From contig NZ_JAUSZA010000001.1 of NCBI RefSeq assembly GCF_030817215.1, positions 1,710,501 to 1,774,500 of the forward strand: a stretch of DNA of 64,000 nt, in the 5' to 3' direction. Source of the stretch: Paenibacillus sp. V4I3. Lineage in GTDB: Bacteria; Bacillota; Bacilli; Paenibacillales; NBRC-103111. Made by a program: the position numbers and the translations under genes. The notes beneath the pieces were generated by a model. That model was not told where the DNA came from, searched no databases, and saw only the letters and a program-made list of their open reading frames with translations. Position 1 is the first letter of the stretch, and each line of letters opens with the position of its first letter. Shown piece by piece: positions 52,186 to 60,492 of this stretch.

Positions 52186-52914
52186 TTGATCTCATTTCGT
52201 CAAGTAGAGAAGCATTACGGCGATTTCCATGTGCTCAAAGGAATTGATCTTCAGATCAAGCAGGGAGAAGTCGTTGTCGTTGTAGGTCCGTCAGGTTCAG
52301 GCAAGAGTACGCTGCTAAGGTGTATCAACCGACTGGAAACCATCACAAGCGGTGAGCTTATCGTGAATGAGTTCAAGGTCAGCAATAAGAAGATGGATAT
52401 GAACAAGCTGCGTCGAGATATCGGCATGGTATTCCAGCATTTCAATCTATATCCGCATAAGAAAGTGATCGATAACATTACGCTTGCTCCGATGAAGGTG
52501 CATGGTATGGCTAAGAAAGAAGCCGACGAGATCGCGATGTATTTTCTGGATAAGGTTGGTATTCAGGATAAGGCGTACAGTTTTCCTTCACAGTTATCAG
52601 GTGGACAGCAGCAGCGTGTGGCCATTGCGAGGGGACTGGCGATGAAGCCGAAAATTATGTTGTTTGATGAGCCCACATCAGCCTTGGATCCGGAGATGGT
52701 CGGAGAGGTTCTTGATGTCATGAAGGCGCTTGCAAATGAAGGAATGACGATGGTTGTGGTTACGCACGAGATGGGCTTTGCCCGTGAAGTGGCCGATCGT
52801 GTTGTTTTTATGGACAAAGGTCAGATTGTAGAAGAGTCACCTCCCGAGGAATTCTTCGTCAACCCTCGTGAAGAAAGAGCCAAATTATTTCTGAATCGTG
52901 TACTTAACCATTAA
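52186..52914 (+). CDS. glnQ: Polar amino acid ABC transporter ATPase, GlnQ-like
   Basis: 242 residues from a TTG start, 6 bases after AAGGGGGG. All ATPase motifs are present: Walker [10 protein letters not shown] near residue 35, Q-loop in F-Q-H-F-N-L, signature L-S-G-G-Q-Q-Q-R near 140, Walker B I-M-L-F-D-E-P-T near 158, and the H-loop T-H-E-M. The arginine- and histidine-rich layout ([10 protein letters not shown]) is typical of the polar amino acid group. It heads the operon glnQ-glnH-glnM-glnP-TSUP-glnK-glnL; a neighbouring GlnKL-like system supports glutamine as substrate. Confidence 0.92.
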   Translation: MISFRQVEKHYGDFHVLKGIDLQIKQGEVVVVVGPSGSGKSTLLRCINRLETITSGELIVNEFKVSNKKMDMNKLRRDIGMVFQHFNLYPHKKVIDNITLAPMKVHGMAKKEADEIAMYFLDKVGIQDKAYSFPSQLSGGQQQRVAIARGLAMKPKIMLFDEPTSALDPEMVGEVLDVMKALANEGMTMVVVTHEMGFAREVADRVVFMDKGQIVEESPPEEFFVNPREERAKLFLNRVLNH

Positions 52915-52933
52915 TAAGGAGATGAACAAAACC

Positions 52934-53806
52934 ATGATGTCAAAAAAGTGGAATTTCATGTTTATGTTAATTGCGATATTCGCATTGGCGGGGTGTGCCT
53001 CTAACGGCACAAAAGGAGGCGCATCAAGCGCTCCGGCTAACTCTCCGGCAGCAAGCAGCGCTCCAAGTACTGCGAAGCCGGCAGGTGGAGCGACCGTTCT
53101 GGATGAGATCAAAAGCAGAGGCAAAGTTGTCGTTGGTGTGAAGTTTGATACCAAGCTATTCGGTTTGAAAAACCCGACTGGCGGCGAAGTTGAAGGCTTC
53201 GACATCGACATTGCGAAAGCATTAGCGAAAGAAATTCTCGGCGATGAGAAGAAAATTGAGTTAAAAGAAGTAACGTCCAAGACACGCATTCCGATGCTCG
53301 ATAACAAAGAGATTGACATGATTGTTGCGACGATGACGATTACCGAAGAGCGGAAGAAACAAGTTGAGTTTTCTGATGTTTATTTCAAAGCAGGACAGTC
53401 TTTGCTCGTCAAGAAAGGCAGCCCTATTAAGAGTGTAGCGGATGTTAAAAAAGGAACGAAAGTGTTGGCTGTGAAAGGTGCTACCTCCGTTGCGAATATT
53501 AAAGCGAAATCCCCAGATGCCACCATACTTGAATTTGATAATTACCAAGATGCTTTCAGCGCCCTGAAAGCGGGTCAAGGGGACACGTTGACTACAGATA
53601 ATGCCATCCTCTATGGCATGATGGAGCAAGATAAGAACTTCGAAGTGGTTGGCGAACCGTTCACGGATGAGCCTTATGGTATCGCGATTAAAAAAGGTGA
53701 AACAACGCTTCAAGCCGCGGTGAATGATGCATTGAAGAAGCTGGAGTCAAGCGGTCAATACACGAAAATTTATGAGAAATGGATTGGCAAAGCGCCAACC
53801 AAATAA
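52934..53806 (+). CDS. glnH: Glutamine/polar amino acid-binding lipoprotein, GlnH-like
   Basis: About 290 residues from the ATG at 52934; AAGGAG is at 52916-52921. Lipoprotein signal with lipobox L-A-G-C near residue 18, followed by an Ala/Ser/Pro linker. The binding fold covers about 55-285: G-V-K-F-D-T-K-L-F-G, G-F-D-I-D-I-A-K-A-L-A, T-I-T-E-E-R-K-K-Q-V-E-F-S and D-N-Y-Q-D-A-F-S-A-L-K-A-G-Q. This is the SBP family 3 pattern for glutamine or glutamate. A hairpin lies between this gene and the first permease. Confidence 0.92.
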   Translation: MMSKKWNFMFMLIAIFALAGCASNGTKGGASSAPANSPAASSAPSTAKPAGGATVLDEIKSRGKVVVGVKFDTKLFGLKNPTGGEVEGFDIDIAKALAKEILGDEKKIELKEVTSKTRIPMLDNKEIDMIVATMTITEERKKQVEFSDVYFKAGQSLLVKKGSPIKSVADVKKGTKVLAVKGATSVANIKAKSPDATILEFDNYQDAFSALKAGQGDTLTTDNAILYGMMEQDKNFEVVGEPFTDEPYGIAIKKGETTLQAAVNDALKKLESSGQYTKIYEKWIGKAPTK

Positions 53807-53823
53807 GAGTAACAAGAATAAAA

Positions 53824-53856
53824 GAAGAGATGGGTGGCAGCTGCTGCCCATCTTCT
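53824..53856 (+). other. Intercistronic stem-loop between GlnH- and GlnM-like genes
   Basis: GATGGG (53829-53834) and CCCATC (53847-53852), with imperfect inner pairing (GGCAGC/GCTGCC) and outer AGAAG/CTTCT pairing. It lies at the same operon position as the stem-loop at 25982-26000. There is no long T-run. Confidence 0.5.
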
Positions 53857-53875
53857 GTCTATGAGGGGGGAGCGC

Positions 53876-54529
53876 ATGCCGGATTTCTCGATTTTTACCG
53901 ATTATTTTGATATCTACATGAAGGGCTTCTTCAACACGATCATTGCCAGCGTTATTGCGTTAATTGGCAGCTTTGTGCTGGGTACGATTATTGCCATTTT
54001 TCGTATTGGATCGGTGAAACCGCTGCAATGGATTGGGACTGCCTATGTAGAGTTCATTCGAAACATACCGCTCTTGCTTGTTGTATTCGTGTTTTTCTAT
54101 GGCCTACCGTCCATGGGCATTACCCTTAGCGGATTTGTATGCGGGACCTTAGGCCTTACGGTGTACACGGCATCTTTTATTGCAGAAGCGATCCGAGCCG
54201 GTATTATGTCGGTGCCCAAAGGCCAATCTGAGGCAGCACAATCCTCGGGACTGACCTATTTCCAAACCATGTGGCATATCGTCCTTCCGCAAGCAATCAA
54301 AATTGTCATACCACCGCTTAGCAATCAATTTATTAACCTCGTTAAGAACTCTTCCGTACTTGGCGTATTCGCAGGCTTTGATCTCATGTATTTCGGTGAT
54401 CAGGTCGCAAGTGAGACTTATGCTACGTTCGATACCTATATCTTCGTTGCTGTGCTTTATTTGATACTCACGCTGCCGCTAAGTTACGTGGCCTTGCGCC
54501 TAGAACGTAAATTAGCTCGTACGGACTGA
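53876..54529 (+). CDS. glnM: Polar amino acid ABC permease, GlnM-like
   Basis: About 217 residues from the ATG at 53876 (GGGGGGAG upstream); the in-frame ATG at 53834 lies inside the preceding hairpin. Five hydrophobic segments and the HisM-type motif Y-V-E-F-I-R-N-I-P-L-L-L near residue 60, with the EAA loop A-A-Q-S-S-G-L-T-Y-F-Q-T-M-W-H-I-V-L-P-Q-A near 125. It pairs with the next gene to form the membrane part of the glutamine transporter. Confidence 0.93.
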   Translation: MPDFSIFTDYFDIYMKGFFNTIIASVIALIGSFVLGTIIAIFRIGSVKPLQWIGTAYVEFIRNIPLLLVVFVFFYGLPSMGITLSGFVCGTLGLTVYTASFIAEAIRAGIMSVPKGQSEAAQSSGLTYFQTMWHIVLPQAIKIVIPPLSNQFINLVKNSSVLGVFAGFDLMYFGDQVASETYATFDTYIFVAVLYLILTLPLSYVALRLERKLARTD

Positions 54530-54549
54530 CTTTAGGGGGAGGTGAACGA

Positions 54550-55200
54550 ATGGATATCATGCATGCTTTCTCGGCTGATAATGTAAGGTTTGTATTTGAA
54601 GGTTTCTATGTGACGCTTAAAGTCGCTGCGATCTCTATTGTATTGAGCTTTATCGTGGGGTGTATAGTCGGTACGATCCGGTATACGAAGCTTCCGGTTA
54701 TTTCACCAATTCTGGCTATAGCAGTTGAGCTTCTTCGCAATTTACCATTGCTCTTAATCATATTTTTCGCAAGATTCGCCCTACCAGATATCGGGATTAA
54801 ACTCGGACCTATGAATGCAACGATTGTGGCATTAACGTTATTTGAAGGCGCGATGATTGCAGAGATTGTGCGAAGCGGCCTGAATTCCATCGATAAAGGG
54901 CAGATTGAAGCCGCTCGATCTTCAGGACTAGGCTATGTGCAAACCCTTTGGCATATTATTCTACCTCAGGGGCTGCGCCGAATGATGCCGCCACTAGTGA
55001 GTCAATTTATTTCCTTGTTAAAAGATACTTCTCTTGCGATTGTTATTTCCTTGCCTGAACTGATGCACCATGCGAAAATAGTAATTGGACAAAACTACAG
55101 TTATACCATGCCCATTCTATTTTTAGTGGCTATTCTGTATTTCGCTGTGAATTATGCCTTATCATTAGCAGCCCGCAGAATGGAATCAAGATTGGTATAG
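54550..55200 (+). CDS. glnP: Polar amino acid ABC permease, GlnP-like
   Basis: 216 residues, GGGAGGTGA before the ATG. The same fold as the preceding permease: V-E-L-L-R-N-L-P-L-L-L near residue 62 and the EAA loop A-A-R-S-S-G-L-G-Y-V-Q-T-L-W-H-I-I-L-P-Q near 122. Together with GlnQ, GlnH and GlnM it completes the transporter. The order Q-H-M-P is that of the Bacillus glutamine operon. Confidence 0.93.
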   Translation: MDIMHAFSADNVRFVFEGFYVTLKVAAISIVLSFIVGCIVGTIRYTKLPVISPILAIAVELLRNLPLLLIIFFARFALPDIGIKLGPMNATIVALTLFEGAMIAEIVRSGLNSIDKGQIEAARSSGLGYVQTLWHIILPQGLRRMMPPLVSQFISLLKDTSLAIVISLPELMHHAKIVIGQNYSYTMPILFLVAILYFAVNYALSLAARRMESRLV

Positions 55201-55232
55201 AGGAATTTAACACACAGAAGGAGTCTTGCATC

Positions 55233-55994
55233 ATGTTACAAATAAGTTGGGAAATGATGATATTCATCATCATCGGTGGTTTTCTAGCGGCTTATGTAGA
55301 TTCTGTCGTTGGTGGAGGGGGACTAATCGCTCTTCCGGTTCTGCTGGCAACGGGATTACCTCCGGCTGTCGCGTTAGGAACGAACAAATTGGCGGGCACC
55401 ATGTCATCACTGACAAGTACGATTTCTTTCATGCGGTCTGGGAATGTTGATCTGAAAGCAGTACGAGGTTTGTTCATATTGTCTCTCTTAGGAGCTGTGT
55501 GCGGAACGATGGTGCTGCGGCAAATTCCATCTGATTTCTTAAAGCCGTTGGTTGTCGTTATGCTTATACTGATCACCATCTACACGATTTTTCGTAAAAA
55601 TTGGGGGGATATTTCTACCTTCAGTCAATTCTCAACGAAAACAGCGATGTTAATGGGCTGCGCTGCATTCGGTTTGGGCTTTTATGATGGTTTCTTCGGA
55701 CCGGGCACCGGTTCCTTTCTTATTTTCGTGTTTCTGATGTTAGGATTCGATTTCGTCAAAGCGGCCGGCAATGCGAAAGTGCTAAATTTCGGGAGCAACG
55801 TGGCTAGCTTGGCTACTTTCATGGTTATGGGGTCCATTAATTATGGGATAGGCATTCCGATGGGAATAGCCATGGTTTGTGGATCTTTGCTGGGCTCACG
55901 CATGGCGATCCGCAAAGGATCAGCGTATGTTCGACCGCTATTTCTTACCGTTTGTATAATCCTCATTGGTAAACAGATATGGGATATCTTGTAG
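55233..55994 (+). CDS. TSUP (TauE/SafE-type) membrane transporter
   Basis: 253 residues, AAGGAG before the ATG. About eight hydrophobic segments in two halves. The first half has G-G-G-L-I-A-L-P-V-L-L-A-T-G-L-P-P, the second G-F-Y-D-G-F-F-G-P-G-T-G-S-F-L-I-F, which are the repeated TauE/SafE signatures. Family members move organosulfur compounds, sulfite, or other anions. Its place between the glutamine transporter and the GlnKL-like sensor is unusual and hints at an amino-acid-related anion, but the substrate is open. Its stop lies about a dozen bases before the likely start of the kinase gene. Confidence 0.9.
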   Translation: MLQISWEMMIFIIIGGFLAAYVDSVVGGGGLIALPVLLATGLPPAVALGTNKLAGTMSSLTSTISFMRSGNVDLKAVRGLFILSLLGAVCGTMVLRQIPSDFLKPLVVVMLILITIYTIFRKNWGDISTFSQFSTKTAMLMGCAAFGLGFYDGFFGPGTGSFLIFVFLMLGFDFVKAAGNAKVLNFGSNVASLATFMVMGSINYGIGIPMGIAMVCGSLLGSRMAIRKGSAYVRPLFLTVCIILIGKQIWDIL

Positions 55995-56005
55995 GGGGTG
56001 AAAGG

Positions 56006-57289
56006 CTGGGACGCTTAAAGAACGAAGGGCTGCAAATGATTCTCGTCGCTATTGTGACGGCAATTGCCGGAGAGTTTAAGATCACACCTTTCATTGGGGA
56101 AATGTTTCGGATTGGTCTTGGCAGCAGCGCCTTTCTACTCTGTTTGCTTTTGATGAAGCATCTGCCTTATATCTATACAGGTATCGTTACCGGAATCACT
56201 GTTCTGCTATTTCGGACGTTGGAAGATGGTATCCTATTACATGGGGCCATGTCTTTCAGCGCGAGCGCGCAAACGCATTTATCAGCCGCATTTTATTATA
56301 TGGCCTTTGCGATTGCCATGAGCTTCATTAAACGGAATTGGGACCAATTCCACCCTTTTGTTCTTGGGTTGTTCTTATCGGTTATTGATCTTATGTCCAA
56401 TGAGATTGAATTGTTGGCGCGCAGCTTGATTTTCCATTCACCGCATATGTTTTCAGAGCAGTTAGTGTATATCACAGTTACCGCTGTCGTACGGAGCTAC
56501 TTCGTGGTCGGTATCTACAACAGTGTGACCATTAATCAGATGCGAGTCCTGCATAATGAGCAGCAGAAGCGTATGGAACAAATGTTAAATACGAATAGCG
56601 GTTTATATGGCGAAGTATTTTACTTACGGAAGTCGATGGATACGATTGAGCAAATAACAGCCAAGAGCCACAATTTATATGAAAAAATTAATGGCGCGGG
56701 GTTAAAAAGCTACTCTCGCACCATTTTGGAAATTACCCAGCAAATTCATGAAGTCAAAAAAGATTCGCAACGCATCCTAGCCGGGTTGTTGAAGCTGTTC
56801 GATCGCGATTTCGCTTCCGAAATGAGGCTGGCCGAAGTCGTGGAGTTCGCCATCAAGTCCAACCTGGGTTATAGTTCGATGATTGGAAAAAAGATTCAAT
56901 TCAAAAGCGACATTCAAACGGACTATTGTTCGAATCAATACCTACCCCTTTTAACCGTAATCAATAATCTCGTTTCTAATGCTGTGGAAGCAATTGAAGA
57001 TCAAGGATCGATTCTCGTAAGTGCTTATGAGCAAGGTGCTGAGACCATCATCATCGTTGCCGACACTGGTGTTGGCATTTCAGAGCAGGATAGAGATATG
57101 ATTTTTGCACCCGGATTTACGACCAAATTCAATCAAGAGGGCTTTGCCGCGACAGGGATTGGACTCTCTCATGTTCGAGATATTGTTCATTCATTAGGTG
57201 GAGACATTCATTTACGCTCTGACGAGCCGGGTTTTCAGACCACTTTTGTGATTACTATATTGACCGATACGTTGAAAAAAGGAGCGTAG
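56006..57289 (+). CDS. glnK: Sensor histidine kinase, GlnK (YcbA)-like
   Basis: About 427 residues if started at the CTG at 56006, 7 bases after AGGGGG; the ATG at 56036 (after GAAGG) and the ATG at 55979 are alternatives. Six or so TM helices at about 10-190 form the sensor part. A dimerisation helix pair without an obvious H-box of the usual kind leads to a HATPase domain: N-N-L-V-S-N-A-V-E-A-I near residue 325, D-T-G-V-G-I near 355, and G-I-G-L-S-H-V-R-D near 390. It matches the Bacillus GlnK (YcbA) type, paired with the next gene. Confidence 0.82.
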   Translation: MGRLKNEGLQMILVAIVTAIAGEFKITPFIGEMFRIGLGSSAFLLCLLLMKHLPYIYTGIVTGITVLLFRTLEDGILLHGAMSFSASAQTHLSAAFYYMAFAIAMSFIKRNWDQFHPFVLGLFLSVIDLMSNEIELLARSLIFHSPHMFSEQLVYITVTAVVRSYFVVGIYNSVTINQMRVLHNEQQKRMEQMLNTNSGLYGEVFYLRKSMDTIEQITAKSHNLYEKINGAGLKSYSRTILEITQQIHEVKKDSQRILAGLLKLFDRDFASEMRLAEVVEFAIKSNLGYSSMIGKKIQFKSDIQTDYCSNQYLPLLTVINNLVSNAVEAIEDQGSILVSAYEQGAETIIIVADTGVGISEQDRDMIFAPGFTTKFNQEGFAATGIGLSHVRDIVHSLGGDIHLRSDEPGFQTTFVITILTDTLKKGA

Positions 57290-57294
57290 AGATC

Positions 57295-58197
57295 ATGCTG
57301 TCATTCGGAATTGTTGACGATGATGCGGTAAGTAGACGGATGCTGCAAAAGATCATTGAAAAAGGCGGATTAGGCGAAGTCGTAGGTACGGCTGGCAGCG
57401 GGAGCGAAGGAGAAAAAGTTCTTCTGGAAACCACACCGGATGTCGTGGTCATTGATTTATTGATGCCGGATCAAGATGGAATTGAGACCATCATTCGATT
57501 GAAGGAGCAAGGTTATCAAGGGAAATACGTGATGATTTCGCAAATTGAAAATAAAGAAATGATTGGCAAAGCCTATCAAGCCGGTGTCGAATTCTATATT
57601 CAAAAGCCAATTAATAAAATTGAAGTGGAAGCGGTGCTGTCCAAAGTTAACGAGCAGTGGAACATTAGCCGCTCCTTGCAGGAGATTAAAGAATCTTTAA
57701 CCAAGCTGAGTTTACTGCACACAGGTCCTGAGAGTGTTCGTAAAAAACGCGGTGTCCGCGAAATTATGCAGCCCATTCTCATGGATATGGGGATCGTGGG
57801 GGACACCGGCAGTCGCGACCTGATGGACATTATGGAACATCTCACTCGTCATCATAAAGCGGAAGGAATTCCGCCGCTCAAGGAGCTTTATGAAACGGTG
57901 TCCAGATGTCACAAGGTAAAGGAAGCGGATGTTGAAAAAGAAGGTAAAGCTGTCGAACAGCGGATTCGCCGCACGATAATGACCGCGTTGACCCATATCG
58001 CCAGTATTGGCTTGACGGATTACAGCAATCCCAAATTTGAGCATTATGCGCCTCTGTATTTTGAATTCCAGGATGTGCGTATGAAGATGAAAGAAATCGA
58101 TGAGAACTGTAAGCCGGAGAAGGGCAAGGTCAATATTAAGAAATTTCTCCAAGTTCTCTATCTTGAAGTTACGGATAAGATGCGCAGTGAATATTAA
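57295..58197 (+). CDS. glnL: Response regulator, GlnL (YcbB)-like
   Basis: 300 residues, AAGGAG before the ATG, five bases after the kinase gene. The receiver domain (about 1-120) has I-V-D-D-D-A near the start, the acceptor in V-V-I-D-L-L-M-P-D-Q-D-G (about residue 53) and K in Y-I-Q-K-P. The C-terminal half (about 150-295) matches the YcbB DNA-binding domain, unique to GlnL-type regulators (R-G-V-R-E-I-M-Q-P-I-L, A-L-T-H-I-A-S-I-G-L-T-D-Y). In Bacillus, GlnL activates glutamine uptake and glutaminase genes when glutamine is sensed. Here it probably activates the glnQHMP genes upstream. Confidence 0.88.
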   Translation: MLSFGIVDDDAVSRRMLQKIIEKGGLGEVVGTAGSGSEGEKVLLETTPDVVVIDLLMPDQDGIETIIRLKEQGYQGKYVMISQIENKEMIGKAYQAGVEFYIQKPINKIEVEAVLSKVNEQWNISRSLQEIKESLTKLSLLHTGPESVRKKRGVREIMQPILMDMGIVGDTGSRDLMDIMEHLTRHHKAEGIPPLKELYETVSRCHKVKEADVEKEGKAVEQRIRRTIMTALTHIASIGLTDYSNPKFEHYAPLYFEFQDVRMKMKEIDENCKPEKGKVNIKKFLQVLYLEVTDKMRSEY

Positions 58198-58230
58198 AAA
58201 TAGCGAAGAACAAAATTAGGCAGTTTCTGG

Positions 58231-58260
58231 TTGCGAATTGACCAATGGTTATGGTATTAT
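58231..58260 (+). promoter_or_regulatory. Promoter of the ABC-F leader
   Basis: TTGCGA at 58231-58236, 18-base spacer, TATTAT at 58255-58260. The transcript would begin near 58267 and run through the leader peptide and attenuator. Confidence 0.5.
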
Positions 58261-58296
58261 TTTGAATTAGTGATAGAAGAAGGAGGTGAAGGTAGG

Positions 58297-58440
58297 ATGA
58301 ATCGAGAGTTCGTGAACAACCGTGTGAGCCAGTTACCCATCGCGATGGCTGGCATCGTTCATGCAGCAGGCAAAGACGCGAGAAGTCTGTCCATTTATGC
58401 TCATACGGAATTACAACTCACGAAAAGACACCTACCTTAA
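58297..58440 (+). CDS. Leader peptide upstream of the ABC-F gene (47 residues)
   Basis: An ATG at 58297 follows AAGGAGGTGA with a 7-base gap, one of the strongest ribosome sites in the window. The frame ends at TAA 58438-58440, 20 bases before an intrinsic terminator that precedes the ABC-F gene. The peptide has no known domain or signal sequence. Its layout (strong ribosome site, short frame, terminator, resistance-type gene) matches the leader peptides of antibiotic-induced ABC-F genes, where a stalled ribosome prevents termination. A possible antiterminator pairs 58432-58436 and 58445-58448 with 58465-58471. Confidence 0.65.
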   Translation: MNREFVNNRVSQLPIAMAGIVHAAGKDARSLSIYAHTELQLTKRHLP

Positions 58441-58459
58441 CCCTCGACGGATTAATCCG

Positions 58460-58493
58460 AAAGGTCGTAGGAATTTTCCTGCGGCCTTTTTTT
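58460..58493 (+). terminator. Attenuator-type terminator before the ABC-F gene
   Basis: AAAGGTCGTAGG (58460-58471) pairs with CCTGCGGCCTTT (58478-58489) including two G-U pairs, loop AATTTT, then a seven-T run. It lies between leader peptide and ABC-F gene. A 12-bp palindrome CGGATTAATCCG (58448-58459) abuts its 5' side. Confidence 0.85.
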
Positions 58494-58546
58494 GTACGTT
58501 GGTTGCGATGGATAGGGTCTTTCATAAACTAGGAGGATCCTTCATT

Positions 58547-60460
58547 ATGTTAATAGTTAATGGTCAAAATATAAAAAAATACCATGGTGCGCAGCTGGTG
58601 CTCGAGGATGTTGCTTTTGAAATTCATCAGGGAGAAAGAATAGGACTTGTGGGACGCAATGGCAGCGGTAAATCGACATTGTTGCGCCTTATATCCAAGA
58701 TAGAGAAGCCTGACGAAGGACAATTAACGGTACGAAAAGATACGCGGATCGGCTATTTAGCACAAATCCCAACGGAGTGGGAGAGCGGTACGGTATATGA
58801 TGTGCTAGCCGCGAGCTTTCAAGAGATACTTGAATGCCGCGCCAACATGACGGATCTGGAGCAGCGAATGTCGAGCCCGGACGTCATGAGCGATGAGAAG
58901 CAGCTAGATCAGCTGCTTAAGCGATACGCACAGCTGCAAGAACGTTTTGAACGGGAAGGCGGCTACGAGCTGGATGCAAGAATCGACCAAGTAGCGAACG
59001 GCCTTCGTATTGCACGGGAGTTTTACGAGCGGAGCTTTACCTCGTTGTCTGGAGGGGAAAAGACGAAGATTGCTCTCGCTTCCCAGCTGATCGGCAAACC
59101 TGACTTGCTGCTGCTGGATGAGCCGACGAATCATCTGGATTTGTTTGGCGTGGAGTGGTTGGAGGAATATCTCACCCATTATGATGGTGCGTGTTTCATT
59201 GTTTCTCATGATCGTTACTTTTTGGATCGGGTGGTCACGAAGATCGTCGAACTGGAAGATGGTGAATCAACGACCTATCTGACTTCATATTCAGGTTATG
59301 TGAAGGAGAAGGAGGTCAGATTACTTCAGCAGTTTGCTGATTATCAGGAGCAGCAGAAGGTCATCAAAAAGATGAAAGAGACGATTAAGCAGCTGACGGA
59401 GTGGGGCCGAGTAGGAGGAAACGAGAAATTTTTCCGTCGGGCAGCTTCTATGCAGAAAGCGCTGGATCGGATGGAAAAGCTCAAACGGCCTGTTCTCGAT
59501 CCGAAGGCAGCGGAGTTCGATCTGAAGCTGGACGACCGCTCAGGTCGGAGAGTGATTCGCTTCGATGATGTGAATAAACAATACGGAGATAAAGTGCTGC
59601 TGAAGCGGGCAAGCGGATTGCTGGAATATGGCGAGAAAGTAATGCTCGTCGGGCATAATGGTTCGGGTAAAACAACCCTATTGAAGATGATTCTTGGTGA
59701 AGAGCAGCCTGACCAAGGGGAGCTCGAGCTTGGAGCGCGGGTCGATATTGGTTATCTGGCTCAACAAGAGTATCCAGAGGACCATAAGAAATCGGTGCTG
59801 ACTTACTTCTGTGAGGAAGCGAAGCTGGAAGAAGGAGAGGCTAGGGGCCGGCTTGCTGCTTATTTATTTTATGGAGCAGATGTATTCAAGTCGGTTTGTT
59901 CTCTCTCAGGAGGTGAGTGGACTAGATTGCGACTAGCACTGCTTGTGCTGCGTAAGCCTAATTTACTCATTCTAGATGAGCCCACGAATCATATGGATAT
60001 TGCTTCAAGGGAAGCGTTGGAAGAAGCGCTGGAAGAGTTTCCTGGTACCGTGCTGGCTGTGACGCATGATCGTTATTTTATGAATCGGCTGTCCCGGAAA
60101 ATATGGGAGCTGGATCAAGGGCGAATTACTGTTTACTTGGGCAACTTTGATGATTATAAAGAGAAGAGCGGGCAGCTGCGCGAAGATCAAATACGTGAAA
60201 CCACTATCGTTGGGGTGCCAAAGTCGGTTGTTGCACATGCGGCGTCACGGGAAAAGTCTAAATGCTCGTCCGTGTTCACAAGGGGAAATCTGGAAAATCA
60301 GATTGCTAATGAAGAAGCGCGTCTGAAGAATTTGGACCAACGAATAGAGAAGAACCTGACGGCAGATGAACTCAGCAAGTTATGGATAGAGAGAGAAGCG
60401 GTACAGGACCTGTTGGATGGGCTCTATGAGCACTGGATGCAGATGGAGGAGCAAGAATAG
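58547..60460 (+). CDS. ABC-F family ribosome-associated ATPase (antibiotic-resistance type likely)
   Basis: About 637 residues from the ATG at 58547 (AGGAGG 10 bases upstream). Two ABC domains with no TM segment: Walker A G-R-N-G-S-G-K-S-T near 38 and G-H-N-G-S-G-K-T-T near 372; signatures L-S-G-G-E-K-T-K and L-S-G-G-E-W-T-R; Walker B L-L-L-L-D-E-P-T-N-H-L-D and L-L-I-L-D-E-P-T-N-H-M-D. The linker between domains (about 260-315) is long and basic, as in ribosome-protection members. A C-terminal coiled coil (about 580-635) follows. Such proteins bind the ribosomal E site and free it from stalled drugs. The attenuated leader favours a resistance role of the ExpZ/TaeA/VmlR kind; the drug class is open. 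Confidence 0.88.
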   Translation: MLIVNGQNIKKYHGAQLVLEDVAFEIHQGERIGLVGRNGSGKSTLLRLISKIEKPDEGQLTVRKDTRIGYLAQIPTEWESGTVYDVLAASFQEILECRANMTDLEQRMSSPDVMSDEKQLDQLLKRYAQLQERFEREGGYELDARIDQVANGLRIAREFYERSFTSLSGGEKTKIALASQLIGKPDLLLLDEPTNHLDLFGVEWLEEYLTHYDGACFIVSHDRYFLDRVVTKIVELEDGESTTYLTSYSGYVKEKEVRLLQQFADYQEQQKVIKKMKETIKQLTEWGRVGGNEKFFRRAASMQKALDRMEKLKRPVLDPKAAEFDLKLDDRSGRRVIRFDDVNKQYGDKVLLKRASGLLEYGEKVMLVGHNGSGKTTLLKMILGEEQPDQGELELGARVDIGYLAQQEYPEDHKKSVLTYFCEEAKLEEGEARGRLAAYLFYGADVFKSVCSLSGGEWTRLRLALLVLRKPNLLILDEPTNHMDIASREALEEALEEFPGTVLAVTHDRYFMNRLSRKIWELDQGRITVYLGNFDDYKEKSGQLREDQIRETTIVGVPKSVVAHAASREKSKCSSVFTRGNLENQIANEEARLKNLDQRIEKNLTADELSKLWIEREAVQDLLDGLYEHWMQMEEQE

Positions 60461-60492
60461 AAAGAGGGGGTGCGAAAGCACTCCCTCTTTTC
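60461..60492. terminator. Bidirectional terminator between ABC-F and ArsR-like genes
   Basis: AAAGAGGG-G-GTGC (60461-60473) pairs with GCAC-T-CCCTCTTT (60478-60490), GAAA tetraloop, T-run on the plus strand. On the minus strand it overlaps the last codons or stop of the ArsR-like gene. Confidence 0.9.
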
